A DNA stretch of 64,000 nt, taken from assembly GCF_014679505.1 (NCBI RefSeq), contig NZ_CP061474.1:1208001-1272000 (forward strand). The letters are read 5' to 3'. The notes below the pieces were generated by a model. The model saw only the letters and a program-made list of their open reading frames with translations. It had not been told where the DNA came from and did not search any database. The DNA comes from Geobacillus sp. 46C-IIa (GTDB taxonomy: Bacteria > Bacillota > Bacilli > Bacillales > Anoxybacillaceae). Position numbers and translations under genes: made by a program. Positions 26,036 to 35,270 of this stretch are shown here, piece by piece (the first letter of the stretch is position 1; every line of letters begins with the position of its first letter).

Positions 26036-26479
26036 TTGCGTTTTGACCGACCTTTTGAAGGGTATGCCGTAGGCGACCGCTATCGGTCGCGCGGGCGGAC
26101 GATTACCGAGGCCGATATTGTGCAGTTTGCCGGCGTTTCCGGTGATTTTTATCCGCTGCATACGGACCGAGAATACGCGGGGCAGACACGGTTTGGCGAG
26201 CGGATCGCCCACGGGATGCTGACAATGTCGGTGGCGACTGGACTATGGGTGATGGAGCCGGGATGTGTGCTCGCTTTTTACGGCATCGACGCGCTCCGCT
26301 TCGTCCGCCCAGTGAAAATCGGCGATACGATTTACGTTGAATCGGAAGTGAGGCAGTTGACTGAGCGGGGCGAGACAGCGGGGCTTGTCACGGTGCACCA
26401 ACAAGTCGTCAACCAACGCGGTGAGACGGTCATCGATGCGGTTGTGCATGTGCTTGTGGCGCGGGAAGGAAAGAGGTGA
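26036..26479 (+). CDS. MaoC-like dehydratase (hotdog fold)
   Basis: 147 aa single-hotdog protein of the MaoC/(R)-specific enoyl-CoA hydratase family. The catalytic motif D-x4-H is seen in SGDFYPLHTDREYA near residue 40, followed by RIAHGMLTMSVATGL. It uses a TTG start placed by AAGGGAGGGA. It may hydrate or dehydrate acyl-CoA intermediates. The next gene is an MHS transporter, 150 bases downstream; whether they are co-transcribed is unclear. Confidence 0.82.
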   Translation: MRFDRPFEGYAVGDRYRSRGRTITEADIVQFAGVSGDFYPLHTDREYAGQTRFGERIAHGMLTMSVATGLWVMEPGCVLAFYGIDALRFVRPVKIGDTIYVESEVRQLTERGETAGLVTVHQQVVNQRGETVIDAVVHVLVAREGKR

Positions 26480-26631
26480 ACAGCGGGCGGGGCGCTGCTT
26501 TGGAAGCCGTCGTGAAAGAGAAAGATGGTTATTGTAAGCGCTGACGTTAAAGGGTAATCGACTAGATCTGCTTCAGCTATTATTCATTCGTTTTTCCGCG
26601 GTTTCATATCATGAAAGGGGTGTTGACAGCA

Positions 26632-27924
26632 GTGACAACGACAATGGATGCGGCGGAATTAAAACGCCAAAAAAGGCGGGCCGCGATTTCGAGTGTGGTC
26701 GGCACGACGATTGAATGGTATGATTTCTTCCTTTACGGGACGATGGCCGCGCTTGTGTTTCCACAGCTCTTTTTCCCGCAAAGCGACCCGTACGTAGCGC
26801 TTATGCAGTCGTTTACAACGTTCGCCTTAGGGTTTGTTGCCCGGCCGGTCGGGGCTGCGATTTTCGGCCATTTCGGCGATAAAATCGGCCGGAAGGCGAC
26901 GTTGGTCGCCACTTTGTTGTTGATGGGGCTGGCAACAGCATTGATCGGCTTAATGCCGACGTACGAACAAATCGGCTTATGGGCTGCAGTCTTGGTAACC
27001 ATACTCCGTCTCATTCAAGGCATCGGGGTCGGCGGAGAATGGGGCGGCGCCATTTTGATTGCGATGGAGTGGGAAGAAGGAAAACGGCGCGGATTGATGG
27101 CTTCGCTGCCGCAAATGGGCGTGCCGTTTGGGCTGTTGTCCTCTTCGCTCGTGACGACATTAATGCTCGCGACTGGCGGCGACAGCTTTTATGCGTGGGG
27201 GTGGCGTGTTCCGTTTCTGCTTAGTTTCCTGTTGATTGCCGTCGGGCTATATATCCGGCTGAAAGTGCTCGAATCGCCGCTGTTCCAAGAAGCGATGAAA
27301 AAACAAGAAACAAGCAAGATGCCGGTCGGCGAGGTTCTCGTCAAACATCCGCGTGAAATTCTTTGGTCCGCGCTCGCACGGGTGATCGAAAACGGATCGT
27401 TTTATATTTTTGTTACGTTTATCGTCAGCTATGGGACGACCTTTTTGAACATGGAAAAAAGCATTTTCGTCAATGCGACGATTATCGCTGCCATCATCAA
27501 TGCACTTGCCATTGTGTATTCCGGCCATTTATCCGACCGATGGGGGCGGCGGCGCGTCTACATGACAGGCGTCATTTTGCTTATGCTTTGGGCGTTTCCG
27601 TACTATTGGCTCGTCAACACAAAAAGCGTAGGTCTGATCATGTTGGCGACGATCATCGCCATGGTGTTCCACGGCATGTTGTATGGCCCGCAGGCGGCCA
27701 TGATCGCCGAAAACTTCCCGACGCGTCTGCGCTACAGCGGCGCCTCGCTCGGCTACCAGTTGGCATCGATCATCGCCGGCGGCCCGGCGCCGCTCGTGAG
27801 CACGTGGCTGCTGCATAAATACGGGAGTGCAACGGCCATCTCCTTCTATATCGTCGTCATGGGCTTGATCTCGCTGGCCGGGGTGAAAATGCTGCAAGAC
27901 CGAGCGCGCCAGGCGCTTGATTAA
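26632..27924 (+). CDS. MFS transporter, metabolite:H+ symporter (MHS) family
   Basis: About 430 aa transporter with 12 hydrophobic segments. The MHS hallmarks are VVGTTIEWYDFFLYG near residue 25, FVARPVGAAIFGHFGDKIGRK near 75 (the MFS GxxxDRxGRR-type loop) and RLIQGIGVGGEWGGA near 125. Relatives carry citrate, shikimate, proline/betaine or dicarboxylates. Start: a GTG at 26632 is 10 bases after AAAGGGGTG; an ATG at 26611 is in frame but has no ribosome site. A strong terminator follows. Confidence 0.85.
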   Translation: MTTTMDAAELKRQKRRAAISSVVGTTIEWYDFFLYGTMAALVFPQLFFPQSDPYVALMQSFTTFALGFVARPVGAAIFGHFGDKIGRKATLVATLLLMGLATALIGLMPTYEQIGLWAAVLVTILRLIQGIGVGGEWGGAILIAMEWEEGKRRGLMASLPQMGVPFGLLSSSLVTTLMLATGGDSFYAWGWRVPFLLSFLLIAVGLYIRLKVLESPLFQEAMKKQETSKMPVGEVLVKHPREILWSALARVIENGSFYIFVTFIVSYGTTFLNMEKSIFVNATIIAAIINALAIVYSGHLSDRWGRRRVYMTGVILLMLWAFPYYWLVNTKSVGLIMLATIIAMVFHGMLYGPQAAMIAENFPTRLRYSGASLGYQLASIIAGGPAPLVSTWLLHKYGSATAISFYIVVMGLISLAGVKMLQDRARQALD

Positions 27925-27946
27925 TCCGAGCCCCCTTCCATGTTGC

Positions 27947-27980
27947 GGGCGCCTTTGCCTGAACGCAAAGGCGCCCTTTT
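27947..27980 (+). terminator. Terminator after the MHS transporter
   Basis: GGGCGCCTTTGC pairs perfectly with GCAAAGGCGCCC across a six-base loop, then TTTT. Confidence 0.85.
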
Positions 27981-28016
27981 ACCTTGTCTGCTTGCAGTGT
28001 GGACGGTCGGATATGT

Positions 28017-28267
28017 TTGGGTGAACTACCCACCACCTACGCTTCGCTTAGAGGGAGGTGGGGGGTTCAAGCGACTTGTGCGTGTTCACTGAACGGTAAG
28101 CTACACACAACAACCCTTTACGCTTCCCTTCGTTCCGAAGGTGTCCGTTTGAACCATAGACGATCATATTCATCGGCGATGGCCAACCGAAATTCATCTC
28201 CCACCTACTTATTGGGCGATCACCCTTCACATTCCTTGAGGTGGGAGACTTCTTTCGGAAATTACGT
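28017..28267 (-). repeat. Omega-RNA/IS605-like right-end relic, copy B
   Basis: About 250 bases homologous to 15431-15672. On the minus strand it contains a CTCCCACCT/AGGTGGGAG hairpin, then a second strong hairpin around TCTAAGCGAAGCGTAGGTGG and ends near GGTAGTTCAC. This looks like the structured RNA scaffold and right end of a TnpB-type IS605 element whose protein gene is gone. The short frames through it show stops in the expected coding frames, so it is not a gene. Bases 28268-28412 show nothing recognisable. Confidence 0.5.
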
Positions 28268-28412
28268 TAAACATCTTTGTAGGTCACAGTCTTTACCAAT
28301 GCGGAAGTCCTTCAGCAACTAGGACATGCCGCTCATACGGCGATCCGTTGGCCGTTTCGCCAACCGTCTTCGTTGGGCATCTCCCAGAGCCATCCCCTTG
28401 TTTTTTATTTTC

Positions 28413-29369
28413 CTACTCTTTAAGCAATGCCTGAACATCTTTCACTGGAAGATCCACCAACTGGGCAATGTCTTTCTCCGTCATTCCTTTGCGCGCCATG
28501 TTGCGGATCAGTTGCTTCATTCCCTGTTTCATTCCCTGTTTCATTCCTTGTTCCATTCCCTGTTTCATTCCCTGTTTCATTCCTTCTTCCATTCCTTGCT
28601 TGATCCCTTGTTGAAGCCCGCGTTTCATCCCTTCTTCCCATCCTTCTTTCCTTCCCTTTTGCTCATAGGAAATGATCAGCTCCAATACTTTCTCTTTTTC
28701 TTTTGTTTCCATCGCCTTCACCTCTCTTTGCAGTTGTTGCTCTTCCTCCTCCGACAGCTTCACATATGTTTCAAAAAAGCCCAACAACAGCCTTTGCCTC
28801 GCTTCATCCAGCTCCAATCGCACCAACATGCGCAAAAACTCTTTTTTTAACTCGATTTTTTCACTTTCAGTATACCCCATTTTGCCAAGAAGGGCAGCCG
28901 AAATCGGATTGTTATGCCGAATATAATCCCGCCAATGTTTCTTGCGCAGCTCTACGGGAAAAAAGTGAAACTTTAGCACCTCACCAAAGGGAAACTCAAT
29001 CGAAAACAAGGATGGTTCATCACGGAGGGTATCATAGCTGAAGACGGCGATCGGAACGATGCGGGTGCGGTATTTTTCGAACAGACGGCTGAAATAAAGA
29101 AACATTCGCTCGGGGAATGACAGTTGGATGTACGCCTGGTTTTCTACATGCACAATGATCAATCCGTCTTCTGCTCTCAGCTTCGTCTCAACCAATAGAT
29201 CGACGCGGTATTTTTCACCTGCCGTGACATCGGTAAACAGTTCTTCGGACAGAAAGGACAAATGGCTGAAATCAATGTGTTCGTGCATCTCGGGGAAAAA
29301 GAGGAGAATAAACTCTTCGAAGAACGTTTGGATTAGTTCTTTGAACAATCGGTCATGGTCAATGGCCAT
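28413..29369 (-). CDS. Rpn family (PD-(D/E)xK) nuclease/transposase-like protein with GMKQ repeats
   Basis: 318 aa protein. The N-terminal 200 residues match the Rpn/YhgA-like recombination-promoting nuclease family: HDRLFKELIQTFFEEF at the start, then RVDLLVETKL and IIVHVENQAYIQ carrying the D and E-x-Q active-site residues. A helical segment KEKVLELIISYEQKGRKEGWEEGM leads into a tandem four-residue repeat (KQGM/EQGM/EEGM, about residues 245-285), encoded by 12-base direct repeats at about 28500-28630. The C-terminus, RKGMTEKDIAQLVDLPVKDV, resembles a small DNA-binding helix-turn-helix-like tail common in this family. Rpn proteins in E. coli promote recA-independent recombination. Confidence 0.82.
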   Translation of the reverse strand: MAIDHDRLFKELIQTFFEEFILLFFPEMHEHIDFSHLSFLSEELFTDVTAGEKYRVDLLVETKLRAEDGLIIVHVENQAYIQLSFPERMFLYFSRLFEKYRTRIVPIAVFSYDTLRDEPSLFSIEFPFGEVLKFHFFPVELRKKHWRDYIRHNNPISAALLGKMGYTESEKIELKKEFLRMLVRLELDEARQRLLLGFFETYVKLSEEEEQQLQREVKAMETKEKEKVLELIISYEQKGRKEGWEEGMKRGLQQGIKQGMEEGMKQGMKQGMEQGMKQGMKQGMKQLIRNMARKGMTEKDIAQLVDLPVKDVQALLKE

Positions 29370-29777
29370 TCGATCACCTCACTTTGAAACTTTACATCAA
29401 TACTGATTCGTGAACAGAAGAAAAAATCCTGCATGGAAAATATAAAAAATGGATAACTAGGAAAAACCTCTGTTTTGTATTTACTTCCCATTTATACAAG
29501 CACCGGCCTGCCAACACCGCAAATGTTGCTGGACTTCTGGCTCTTGTCGAAAGAGCGGGGGTGCGCTAGTCTTGGACAATGCCCGGATTCATCATGTGAT
29601 AAGTCTTTTATAGAGACTAAGATTTGAATCTTGTCCCGCCTACGCTTGCGGTTGGAGTGAGAAGCATCGATTCGTCCCATGCTTACGCTTGCGTAGAAGC
29701 TTTCTTGATACGGGATGATCTTTTTAGCCTATGAGAAAGGGGCAAACCATGTCTAAGACGGATTGAAAAAACAACGC
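29370..29777. other. Intergenic region with IS-like hairpin debris
   Basis: About 400 bases without a gene. 29635-29705 contains GTCCCGCCTACGCTTGCGG and a CATGCTTACGCTTGCG(TAG)AAGC hairpin similar in style to the CCTACGCTTCGCTTAG motif of the relics at 15431 and 28017, so it may be another decayed IS605-type end. The promoter of the LacI gene starts at its right border. Confidence 0.35.
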
Positions 29778-29826
29778 TTGACAATTGCCCTGTCTTTCCG
29801 ATACGATGGAGATGTAATCGATTACA
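29778..29826 (+). promoter_or_regulatory. Promoter and operator O3 of the LacI-family regulator gene
   Basis: TTGACA at 29778, 18-base spacer, TACGAT at 29802, then TGTAATCGATTACA at 29813-29826. The operator overlaps the expected start of transcription, so the regulator probably represses itself. Confidence 0.8.
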
Positions 29827-29846
29827 TAACTGAGAGGACTACACCG

Positions 29847-30845
29847 ATGGCAAGCATAAAAGACGTAGCGAAGCGGGCAAACGTATCGACGGCCACCGTG
29901 TCGCGCGTATTGCGCAACGCGGACAACGTCACGGAGGAGACGAGGCAGCGCGTGCTCGAAGCCATTGAAGCGCTGAACTACCAGCCGAACGTGCTTGGCC
30001 GATATTTGCGGAGGATGGAGACCGAAACGGTGCTCGTCGTTGTGCCCGATATTACGAATCCGTTTTTCTCAAAGGTGTTGCGCGGCATTGAAGCGGTCGC
30101 CCTCGAGCATGGCTATCAGGTGCTGCTCGGCGATACGCAAAATGACGCCCGGCTTGAGGAGCAATATTTGAATGTGCTGCCGCAAAGACAAGTGGACGGG
30201 ATGATTTTTTTAACCGCTCGCATCCAGAAAGAACTGATGGAAGAAATGACGCGGCAGTTTCCAATCGTCTTGGCGTGCGAGTATTTGGAAGGGACGGACA
30301 TCCCGACCGTTTCGATCGATAACATCAGCAGCGCCCGCAAGGCGACAGAGCACTTGATCCGCCTTGGCCATCGCCGCATCGCCCATCTGTCCGGGCCGAT
30401 GAACATCATTTTGAGCCGCGATCGGTTGCGCGGCTACTACCAAGCATTGGCGCAGCATGGAATCGATGCCGACCCAGGGCTCGTGCAAGAAGGCGACTTT
30501 TCCTACGAATCGGGATACAACATGACATTGAAGCTGCTCGCCTTTGAAGAGCCGCCGACCGCCATTTTCGCCGCCAACGATGAGATGGCGATCGGGGCGA
30601 TCAAGGCGGTCCGCCACCGCGGCGGGCGCGTTCCGGACGATGTGGCGGTCGTCGGATTTGACGACATTCAAATGGCCTCGATTTTTGAACCGAGTCTCAC
30701 GACGATCGCCCAGCCGATGTTTGAGATCGGCCAAAAAGCGATGGAGCTGTTGCTTCAGCTGATCGAAGGGGGCGAGGTCAGCCGCCGCCAGTTTGTTTTG
30801 CCTGACCACCTCATCATTCGCGACTCGTGTGGGGGGAGCGTCTAG
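29847..30845 (+). CDS. LacI-family transcriptional regulator of the Thu-like regulon
   Basis: 332 aa repressor. The helix-turn-helix [24 protein letters not shown] is at residues 1-24, with the hinge helix near 50 ([12 protein letters not shown]), followed by a periplasmic-binding-protein-like sugar domain ([19 protein letters not shown], then [14 protein letters not shown]). Start at ATG 29847 is chosen because the longer frame would begin upstream of the -10 element; GAGAGGA lies 8 bases before it. Its gene, the importer operon and the enzyme operon downstream all carry TGTAATCGATTACA, so it most likely binds that palindrome and releases it on sugar binding. The effector is unknown; ThuR of rhizobia is a functional analogue. 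Confidence 0.88.
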   Translation: MASIKDVAKRANVSTATVSRVLRNADNVTEETRQRVLEAIEALNYQPNVLGRYLRRMETETVLVVVPDITNPFFSKVLRGIEAVALEHGYQVLLGDTQNDARLEEQYLNVLPQRQVDGMIFLTARIQKELMEEMTRQFPIVLACEYLEGTDIPTVSIDNISSARKATEHLIRLGHRRIAHLSGPMNIILSRDRLRGYYQALAQHGIDADPGLVQEGDFSYESGYNMTLKLLAFEEPPTAIFAANDEMAIGAIKAVRHRGGRVPDDVAVVGFDDIQMASIFEPSLTTIAQPMFEIGQKAMELLLQLIEGGEVSRRQFVLPDHLIIRDSCGGSV

Positions 30846-30902
30846 TTTGATGGAAGCGCTCCCTTCCCCGGCGGCAGAGGAGCAGGTCAGTTTTTTTGTA
30901 AA

Positions 30903-30926
30903 TGTGATGTAATCGATTACATCACA
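30903..30926. promoter_or_regulatory. LacI-type operator O4 of the enzyme operon
   Basis: Perfect 24-base palindrome, core TGTAATCGATTACA with flanks TGTGA/TCACA, 82 bases before the first dehydrogenase gene. It is the longest of the four operator copies. Confidence 0.8.
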
Positions 30927-31008
30927 AAGGGTGTTACTTCAAACAAATAATAGAGGCGACGTGGAAGCAAGTCGCGCGAAAACAAATGAACGCAAGGGGG
31001 AAATCGAT

Positions 31009-32088
31009 ATGGAAAACGCACGCCCAATCCGCCTCGGCTTGATTGGAGCTGGAGGGATTTCCAACGAACACATCAAAGCGGCGCTAAAGCTTTCGGAGCG
31101 CGCCGTCTTGCAGGCGATTTGCGACGTCAATGAACAAGCAGCCGTGGAAAAAGCGAAAACGTATGGCATTCGCAACGTGTACAGCGACTACAAAGAGCTG
31201 CTCACCTCACCAGATGTCGATGCCGTCATCATCACCGTGCCGAACTTTTTGCACGCCCAAGTGGCGGTCGACAGCTTGCGGGCCGGAAAACACGTGCTTT
31301 GCGAAAAGCCGATGGTGATGAAAGCGGAAGAAGCGGATGCCATCATCCGCGCCCGCGACGAATCGGGGAAACAATTTATGGTCTCGCTGAACAACCGATT
31401 CCGTCAAGCGGCGCAATGGCTTCATGAACGCATCGCAGAAGGCGCGTTCGGCGACATTTATTACGCGAAAACGGGCTGGGTGCGCCGCCGCGGCATTCCC
31501 GCATGGGGGGCGTGGTTTTTTGACCGTGAGCGCTCCGGAGGCGGTCCGCTCATCGACTTAGGCGTTCATATGCTTGATGTCACGCTTTGGCTGCTTGGAA
31601 ACCCGAATCCGATCGCGGTGACGGGGAAAACGTACGCCAAATTTGGCCCGCGCCACCAAGGGGCATGGCCGGGAACGGCGTTTGCGCCAACCGCCTCGTA
31701 TACGGTCGAAGACTTCGCTTCGGCGTTCATCCAGCTCGAAAACGACGCGACGGTGCTGCTTGAGACGAGCTGGGCGTCGCACATCGAAGAGGAGCGGGCG
31801 TATGTCGAGTTTCTTGGCACCGAAGGCGGCGTGCGCTGGGAGTGGAATGTGGCTGGAAACCGCCAAGAAGTGAAATGGTTCCGCAATGAACACGGCGTTC
31901 CAGCGGATGTCACCCTCCATTTTGACGATCAAGGCGAACGGGTGGCGCTCCTTGACCATTTCTTGACGAGCATCGCCGGGAACACATCACCGCTTTGCAC
32001 GGCGGAACAAGGACTCACGATCGCCAAAGTGCTGGAAGCGATTTATGCCTCGTCCGAACAAGGGCGGCAAGTCCGCATTGAATGGTAA
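31009..32088 (+). CDS. Gfo/Idh/MocA family sugar dehydrogenase 1
   Basis: 359 aa NAD(P)-dependent oxidoreductase. Rossmann motif [13 protein letters not shown] is at residues 10-22, the family signature [16 protein letters not shown] near residue 98, and the substrate-binding [11 protein letters not shown] near 185 with a histidine-containing helix typical of inositol/sugar oxidoreductases. Start at ATG 31009 after AAGGGGGAAATCGAT; a longer frame has no ribosome site. First gene of a four-gene operon under operator O4. Together with the second Gfo/Idh/MocA gene and ThuA it fits oxidation of a disaccharide to its 3-keto form. Confidence 0.87.
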   Translation: MENARPIRLGLIGAGGISNEHIKAALKLSERAVLQAICDVNEQAAVEKAKTYGIRNVYSDYKELLTSPDVDAVIITVPNFLHAQVAVDSLRAGKHVLCEKPMVMKAEEADAIIRARDESGKQFMVSLNNRFRQAAQWLHERIAEGAFGDIYYAKTGWVRRRGIPAWGAWFFDRERSGGGPLIDLGVHMLDVTLWLLGNPNPIAVTGKTYAKFGPRHQGAWPGTAFAPTASYTVEDFASAFIQLENDATVLLETSWASHIEEERAYVEFLGTEGGVRWEWNVAGNRQEVKWFRNEHGVPADVTLHFDDQGERVALLDHFLTSIAGNTSPLCTAEQGLTIAKVLEAIYASSEQGRQVRIEW

Positions 32089-32147
32089 AGATCAACTGCT
32101 TTGTGCTTGCCGCGGCAAGCCGAAATCCAATCGAGGGGGAAGAACAT

Positions 32148-32897
32148 ATGACAACACCGATCCGCGTCGTCGTCTGGAACGAATTTCGCCATGAAAAGAA
32201 AAATGAAAAAGTAAGAGCCATTTATCCGGAAGGGATGCACACCGTCATCGCGAGCTACTTGGCTGAAGCCGGGTTTGACACAGCGACCGCCGTGTTGGAT
32301 GAACCGGAGCACGGCTTGACCGATGAGGTGCTCGACCGGTGCGACGTTCTCGTCTGGTGGGGGCATATCGCCCATGACGAAGTGAAAGACGAAGTGGTTG
32401 AACGCATCCACCGCCGCGTGCTTGAAGGAATGGGGCTTATTGTTCTCCACTCCGGACATTTCTCGAAAATTTTCAAAAAGCTGATGGGAACGACATGCAA
32501 TTTGAAATGGCGCGAGGCGGATGAAAAGGAGCGTCTCTGGGTCGTCGCCCCGGGCCATCCGATCGTCGAAGGGATCGGACCGTACATCGAGCTTGAACAG
32601 GAAGAAATGTACGGCGAGTTTTTCGATATTCCGGAGCCGGACGAAACGATTTTCATCAGCTGGTTTGAAGGCGGGGAAGTGTTCCGCAGCGGCTGCACGT
32701 TCACGCGCGGGAAAGGGAAAATTTTCTACTTCCGCCCCGGCCATGAAACGTATCCGACGTACCATCATCCAGATGTGCTGAAAGTGATCGCCAACGCCGC
32801 CCGCTGGGCCGCGCCGGTCAACCGCGGGGAACTCGTCTTCGGCAACGTCAAGCCGCTTGAACCGATCAAAGCGAAACAAGGGGGAGTGACGCAGTGA
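32148..32897 (+). CDS. ThuA family protein (trehalose utilisation)
   Basis: 249 aa protein of the ThuA family, a class I glutamine amidotransferase-like fold. Visible are [11 protein letters not shown] at the start, [15 protein letters not shown] near residue 65, [19 protein letters not shown] near residue 95 and [18 protein letters not shown] near the end. In rhizobia ThuA works with ThuB in trehalose catabolism by the 3-keto route. Start at 32148 after GAGGGGGA. Its stop overlaps the GTG start of the next dehydrogenase. Confidence 0.85.
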   Translation: MTTPIRVVVWNEFRHEKKNEKVRAIYPEGMHTVIASYLAEAGFDTATAVLDEPEHGLTDEVLDRCDVLVWWGHIAHDEVKDEVVERIHRRVLEGMGLIVLHSGHFSKIFKKLMGTTCNLKWREADEKERLWVVAPGHPIVEGIGPYIELEQEEMYGEFFDIPEPDETIFISWFEGGEVFRSGCTFTRGKGKIFYFRPGHETYPTYHHPDVLKVIANAARWAAPVNRGELVFGNVKPLEPIKAKQGGVTQ

Positions 32898-34048
32898 AAC
32901 CGATCAACGTCGGCATCGTCGGCACGGGCTTTTCCGCTTCGTCCCATATTGAGGCGCTCCGCCGCCTGCCGTTTGTGAACATTGTCGCCATTGCCTCAAG
33001 CAGCCAAGAAAAAGCGGAGGAAGCCGCGCGCCGGTTCGGGATTCCGAAAGCGTACGGCGACTACCGGGCGCTGATTGACGACTCGGACGTGGAAGCGGTC
33101 CACAACTGCACGCGCAACGTCTTGCATTTTCCGATTAACAAGGCCGTGCTGGAGGCGGGGAAACATTTGTTGTCGGAAAAGCCGCTCGCCATGGACAGCG
33201 AGCAGTCGACCGAACTGAAACAACTGGCGGACAAAAGCCCGGGTTTGAGCGCTGTCTGCTTCAACTACCGCCACTACCCGCTCGTCGCTGAGGCGAAAGA
33301 GCGGCTCGCCCGCGAAGCGAAGCGCGTCCATTTCGTCTATGGCGGCTATGTGCAAGACTGGCTCCTTTATGACACCGACTACAACTGGCGGCTCGATCCG
33401 GCGCAAAACGGCCCGTCGCGCGCCATCGCCGACATCGGTTCGCACTGGTGCGACACGGTGCAATACGTACTCGGCAAACGCATCGTCGAAGTGTTCGCCG
33501 ATTTGCGCACCGTCCATCCGGTTCGCTACAAGCCGAAGCAGGAAGGGAGCACGTTTACATCCGGACGCGCTCAAGACGCCGAACCGGTGGAGATTGATAC
33601 GGAAGACGGCGGCAGCGTGCTCGTCCATTTTGACGACGGCGCCCATGGGGCGTTTACGATTTCCCAAGTGAGCGCCGGCCGGAAAAACCGGCTCTATTTT
33701 GAAATCGCTGCCGATGCCATGACGCTCGCCTGGGACCAAGAGCACCCGAACCGCCTTTGGGTCGGGCGCCGCAGCGGCCCGAACGAAGAAGTCGTCCGCG
33801 ACCCGGCGCTTTTGTCGCCGCGAGCCGCTTCGCTCACTCATTACCCGGGCGGCCATGAAGAAGGCTGGCCGGACGGGCTGAAAAACTTGTTTCTGGACTT
33901 TTACAGCGCCATCATCCGGAAACAACGCGGCGAGGCGCTCGGGGAACTGCCGTTTGCGACGATCGCCGACGGCCATCGCACGATGGCGATCGTTGACGCC
34001 ATTTTGGAAAGCCACCGGACGAAACAATGGGTGCGGGTGGCGGAATAA
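32894..34048 (+). CDS. Gfo/Idh/MocA family dehydrogenase 2 (ThuB-like)
   Basis: 384 aa NAD(P)-dependent oxidoreductase with Rossmann motif [17 protein letters not shown] at residues 5-21, signature [14 protein letters not shown] near residue 93 (EKP conserved) and [17 protein letters not shown] near 178, the substrate histidine segment. GTG start, overlapping the thuA stop by 4 bases. ThuB, the partner of ThuA in rhizobia, belongs to the same family, so this is the best ThuB candidate, although either Gfo gene could take that role. Confidence 0.85.
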   Translation: MKPINVGIVGTGFSASSHIEALRRLPFVNIVAIASSSQEKAEEAARRFGIPKAYGDYRALIDDSDVEAVHNCTRNVLHFPINKAVLEAGKHLLSEKPLAMDSEQSTELKQLADKSPGLSAVCFNYRHYPLVAEAKERLAREAKRVHFVYGGYVQDWLLYDTDYNWRLDPAQNGPSRAIADIGSHWCDTVQYVLGKRIVEVFADLRTVHPVRYKPKQEGSTFTSGRAQDAEPVEIDTEDGGSVLVHFDDGAHGAFTISQVSAGRKNRLYFEIAADAMTLAWDQEHPNRLWVGRRSGPNEEVVRDPALLSPRAASLTHYPGGHEEGWPDGLKNLFLDFYSAIIRKQRGEALGELPFATIADGHRTMAIVDAILESHRTKQWVRVAE

Positions 34049-34171
34049 ACGGCGTCGGCGCGGCCTTTGCCAGCATGGTTGCTAACGGAGCGCCAAGCCA
34101 AAACAAAACGACACGGTGGGGCCGGCCGCCGACTGACCGGCCCTATACCGCGAGAAGGGGGAGAAACACCA

Positions 34172-35143
34172 ATGAAAGTAGGCGTATTTACCGTCTTGTA
34201 CCAACAGCTGCCGTTCGAAGACATGCTCGACAAAGTGGCTGCGATGGGCATTGAAGCCGTCGAGCTTGGCACCGGCAATTACCCGGGCAACGCCCATTGC
34301 GATCCCGATGCACTTTTGGACCAGCCGGAAAAAATCAAAGCTCTGAAAAAAGCCGTCGCTGACCGCGGCCTTGTGATCAGCGCCTTAAGTTGCCACGGCA
34401 ACCCGCTTCATCCGGACAAAGCGTTCGCGAAACAGTCGCATGATACATGGAGGAAAACGGTCAGGCTCGCTGAGCAGCTTGAAGTCCCGGTCATCAACGC
34501 CTTCTCCGGCTGCCCGGGCGACCATCCCGGCGCCAAATACCCGAACTGGGTCACGTGCTCTTGGCCGCCGGATTACTTGGAGATTTTAAAATGGCAATGG
34601 GAAGAAGTCGTCATCCCGTACTGGCGCGAAGAAGCAGCGTTCGCCAAAGCGCACGGCATCACGCAAATCGCCTTTGAAATGCATCCGGGCTTCGTCGTCT
34701 ACAACCCGGAAACGCTCCTCAAACTGCGCGAACACGTCGGTGAAGCGATCGGCGCCAACTTTGACCCGAGCCACCTGCTTTGGCAAGGCATCGACCCGGT
34801 TGAGGCGATCAAACTGCTCGGCCGCGAAAAAGCGATTTTCCACGTCCATGCGAAAGATACGTACTTGGACGAAGCGAACATCCGCAAAAACGGCGTGCTT
34901 GATACGAAACATTACAGCCAAATTCTCGACCGCTCGTGGGTGTTCCGCACCGTCGGCTACGGGCAAAGCGAAAAAATGTGGCGCGACATCGTCAGCGCCC
35001 TGCGCGCCGTCGGCTATGACTATGTGCTCTCCATTGAACACGAAGACATGCTCGCCTCGATCGACGAAGGGCTGTCCAAAGCGGTGGCGCTCTTGAAACA
35101 CGTGCTGTTCAAAGAAGAACTGCCCGAGATGTGGTGGGCGTAA
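34172..35143 (+). CDS. Sugar phosphate isomerase/epimerase family protein (TIM barrel)
   Basis: 323 aa AP-endonuclease-2-like TIM barrel (IolE/xylose isomerase-like family). Typical segments are VGVFTVLYQQLPFEDMLDKV at the start, ALSCHGNPLHPD near residue 78, FEMHPGFVVYNPE near 168, NFDPSHLLWQGIDP near 198 and HVHAKDTYLD near 225, carrying the E, D, H and E metal ligands; the last Glu is in SIEHEDM. Start at 34172 after AAGGGGGAGA. Last gene of the operon; likely acts on the keto-sugar product. A terminator follows. Confidence 0.87.
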   Translation: MKVGVFTVLYQQLPFEDMLDKVAAMGIEAVELGTGNYPGNAHCDPDALLDQPEKIKALKKAVADRGLVISALSCHGNPLHPDKAFAKQSHDTWRKTVRLAEQLEVPVINAFSGCPGDHPGAKYPNWVTCSWPPDYLEILKWQWEEVVIPYWREEAAFAKAHGITQIAFEMHPGFVVYNPETLLKLREHVGEAIGANFDPSHLLWQGIDPVEAIKLLGREKAIFHVHAKDTYLDEANIRKNGVLDTKHYSQILDRSWVFRTVGYGQSEKMWRDIVSALRAVGYDYVLSIEHEDMLASIDEGLSKAVALLKHVLFKEELPEMWWA

Positions 35144-35149
35144 AAAGAA

Positions 35150-35178
35150 GGCGGCAAGGAGCGGGGCTCTTTGCCGCC
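35150..35178 (+). terminator. Terminator of the sugar enzyme operon
   Basis: GGCGGCAA pairs with TTGCCGCC; a T-rich stretch follows a few bases later. Confidence 0.65.
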
Positions 35179-35270
35179 GATGGTTGTTTTTCACGAGCTT
35201 GGCATTCTATTGCTTCTTCAGTTGCGAAGTGGCACGATTGAGCTCCATTGTCCGATCAATCCCCATCCTC

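Noticed and set aside
26611..26631. ATG at 26611 as start of the MHS transporter
   Set aside because: No ribosome site precedes it; AAAGGGGTG just downstream better supports GTG 26632. It remains possible.
28048..28230. Minus-strand 60-codon frame within relic copy B
   Set aside because: It lies in the structured repeat shared with 15431-15672, where the frame is not conserved, so it is more likely RNA or debris than a protein.
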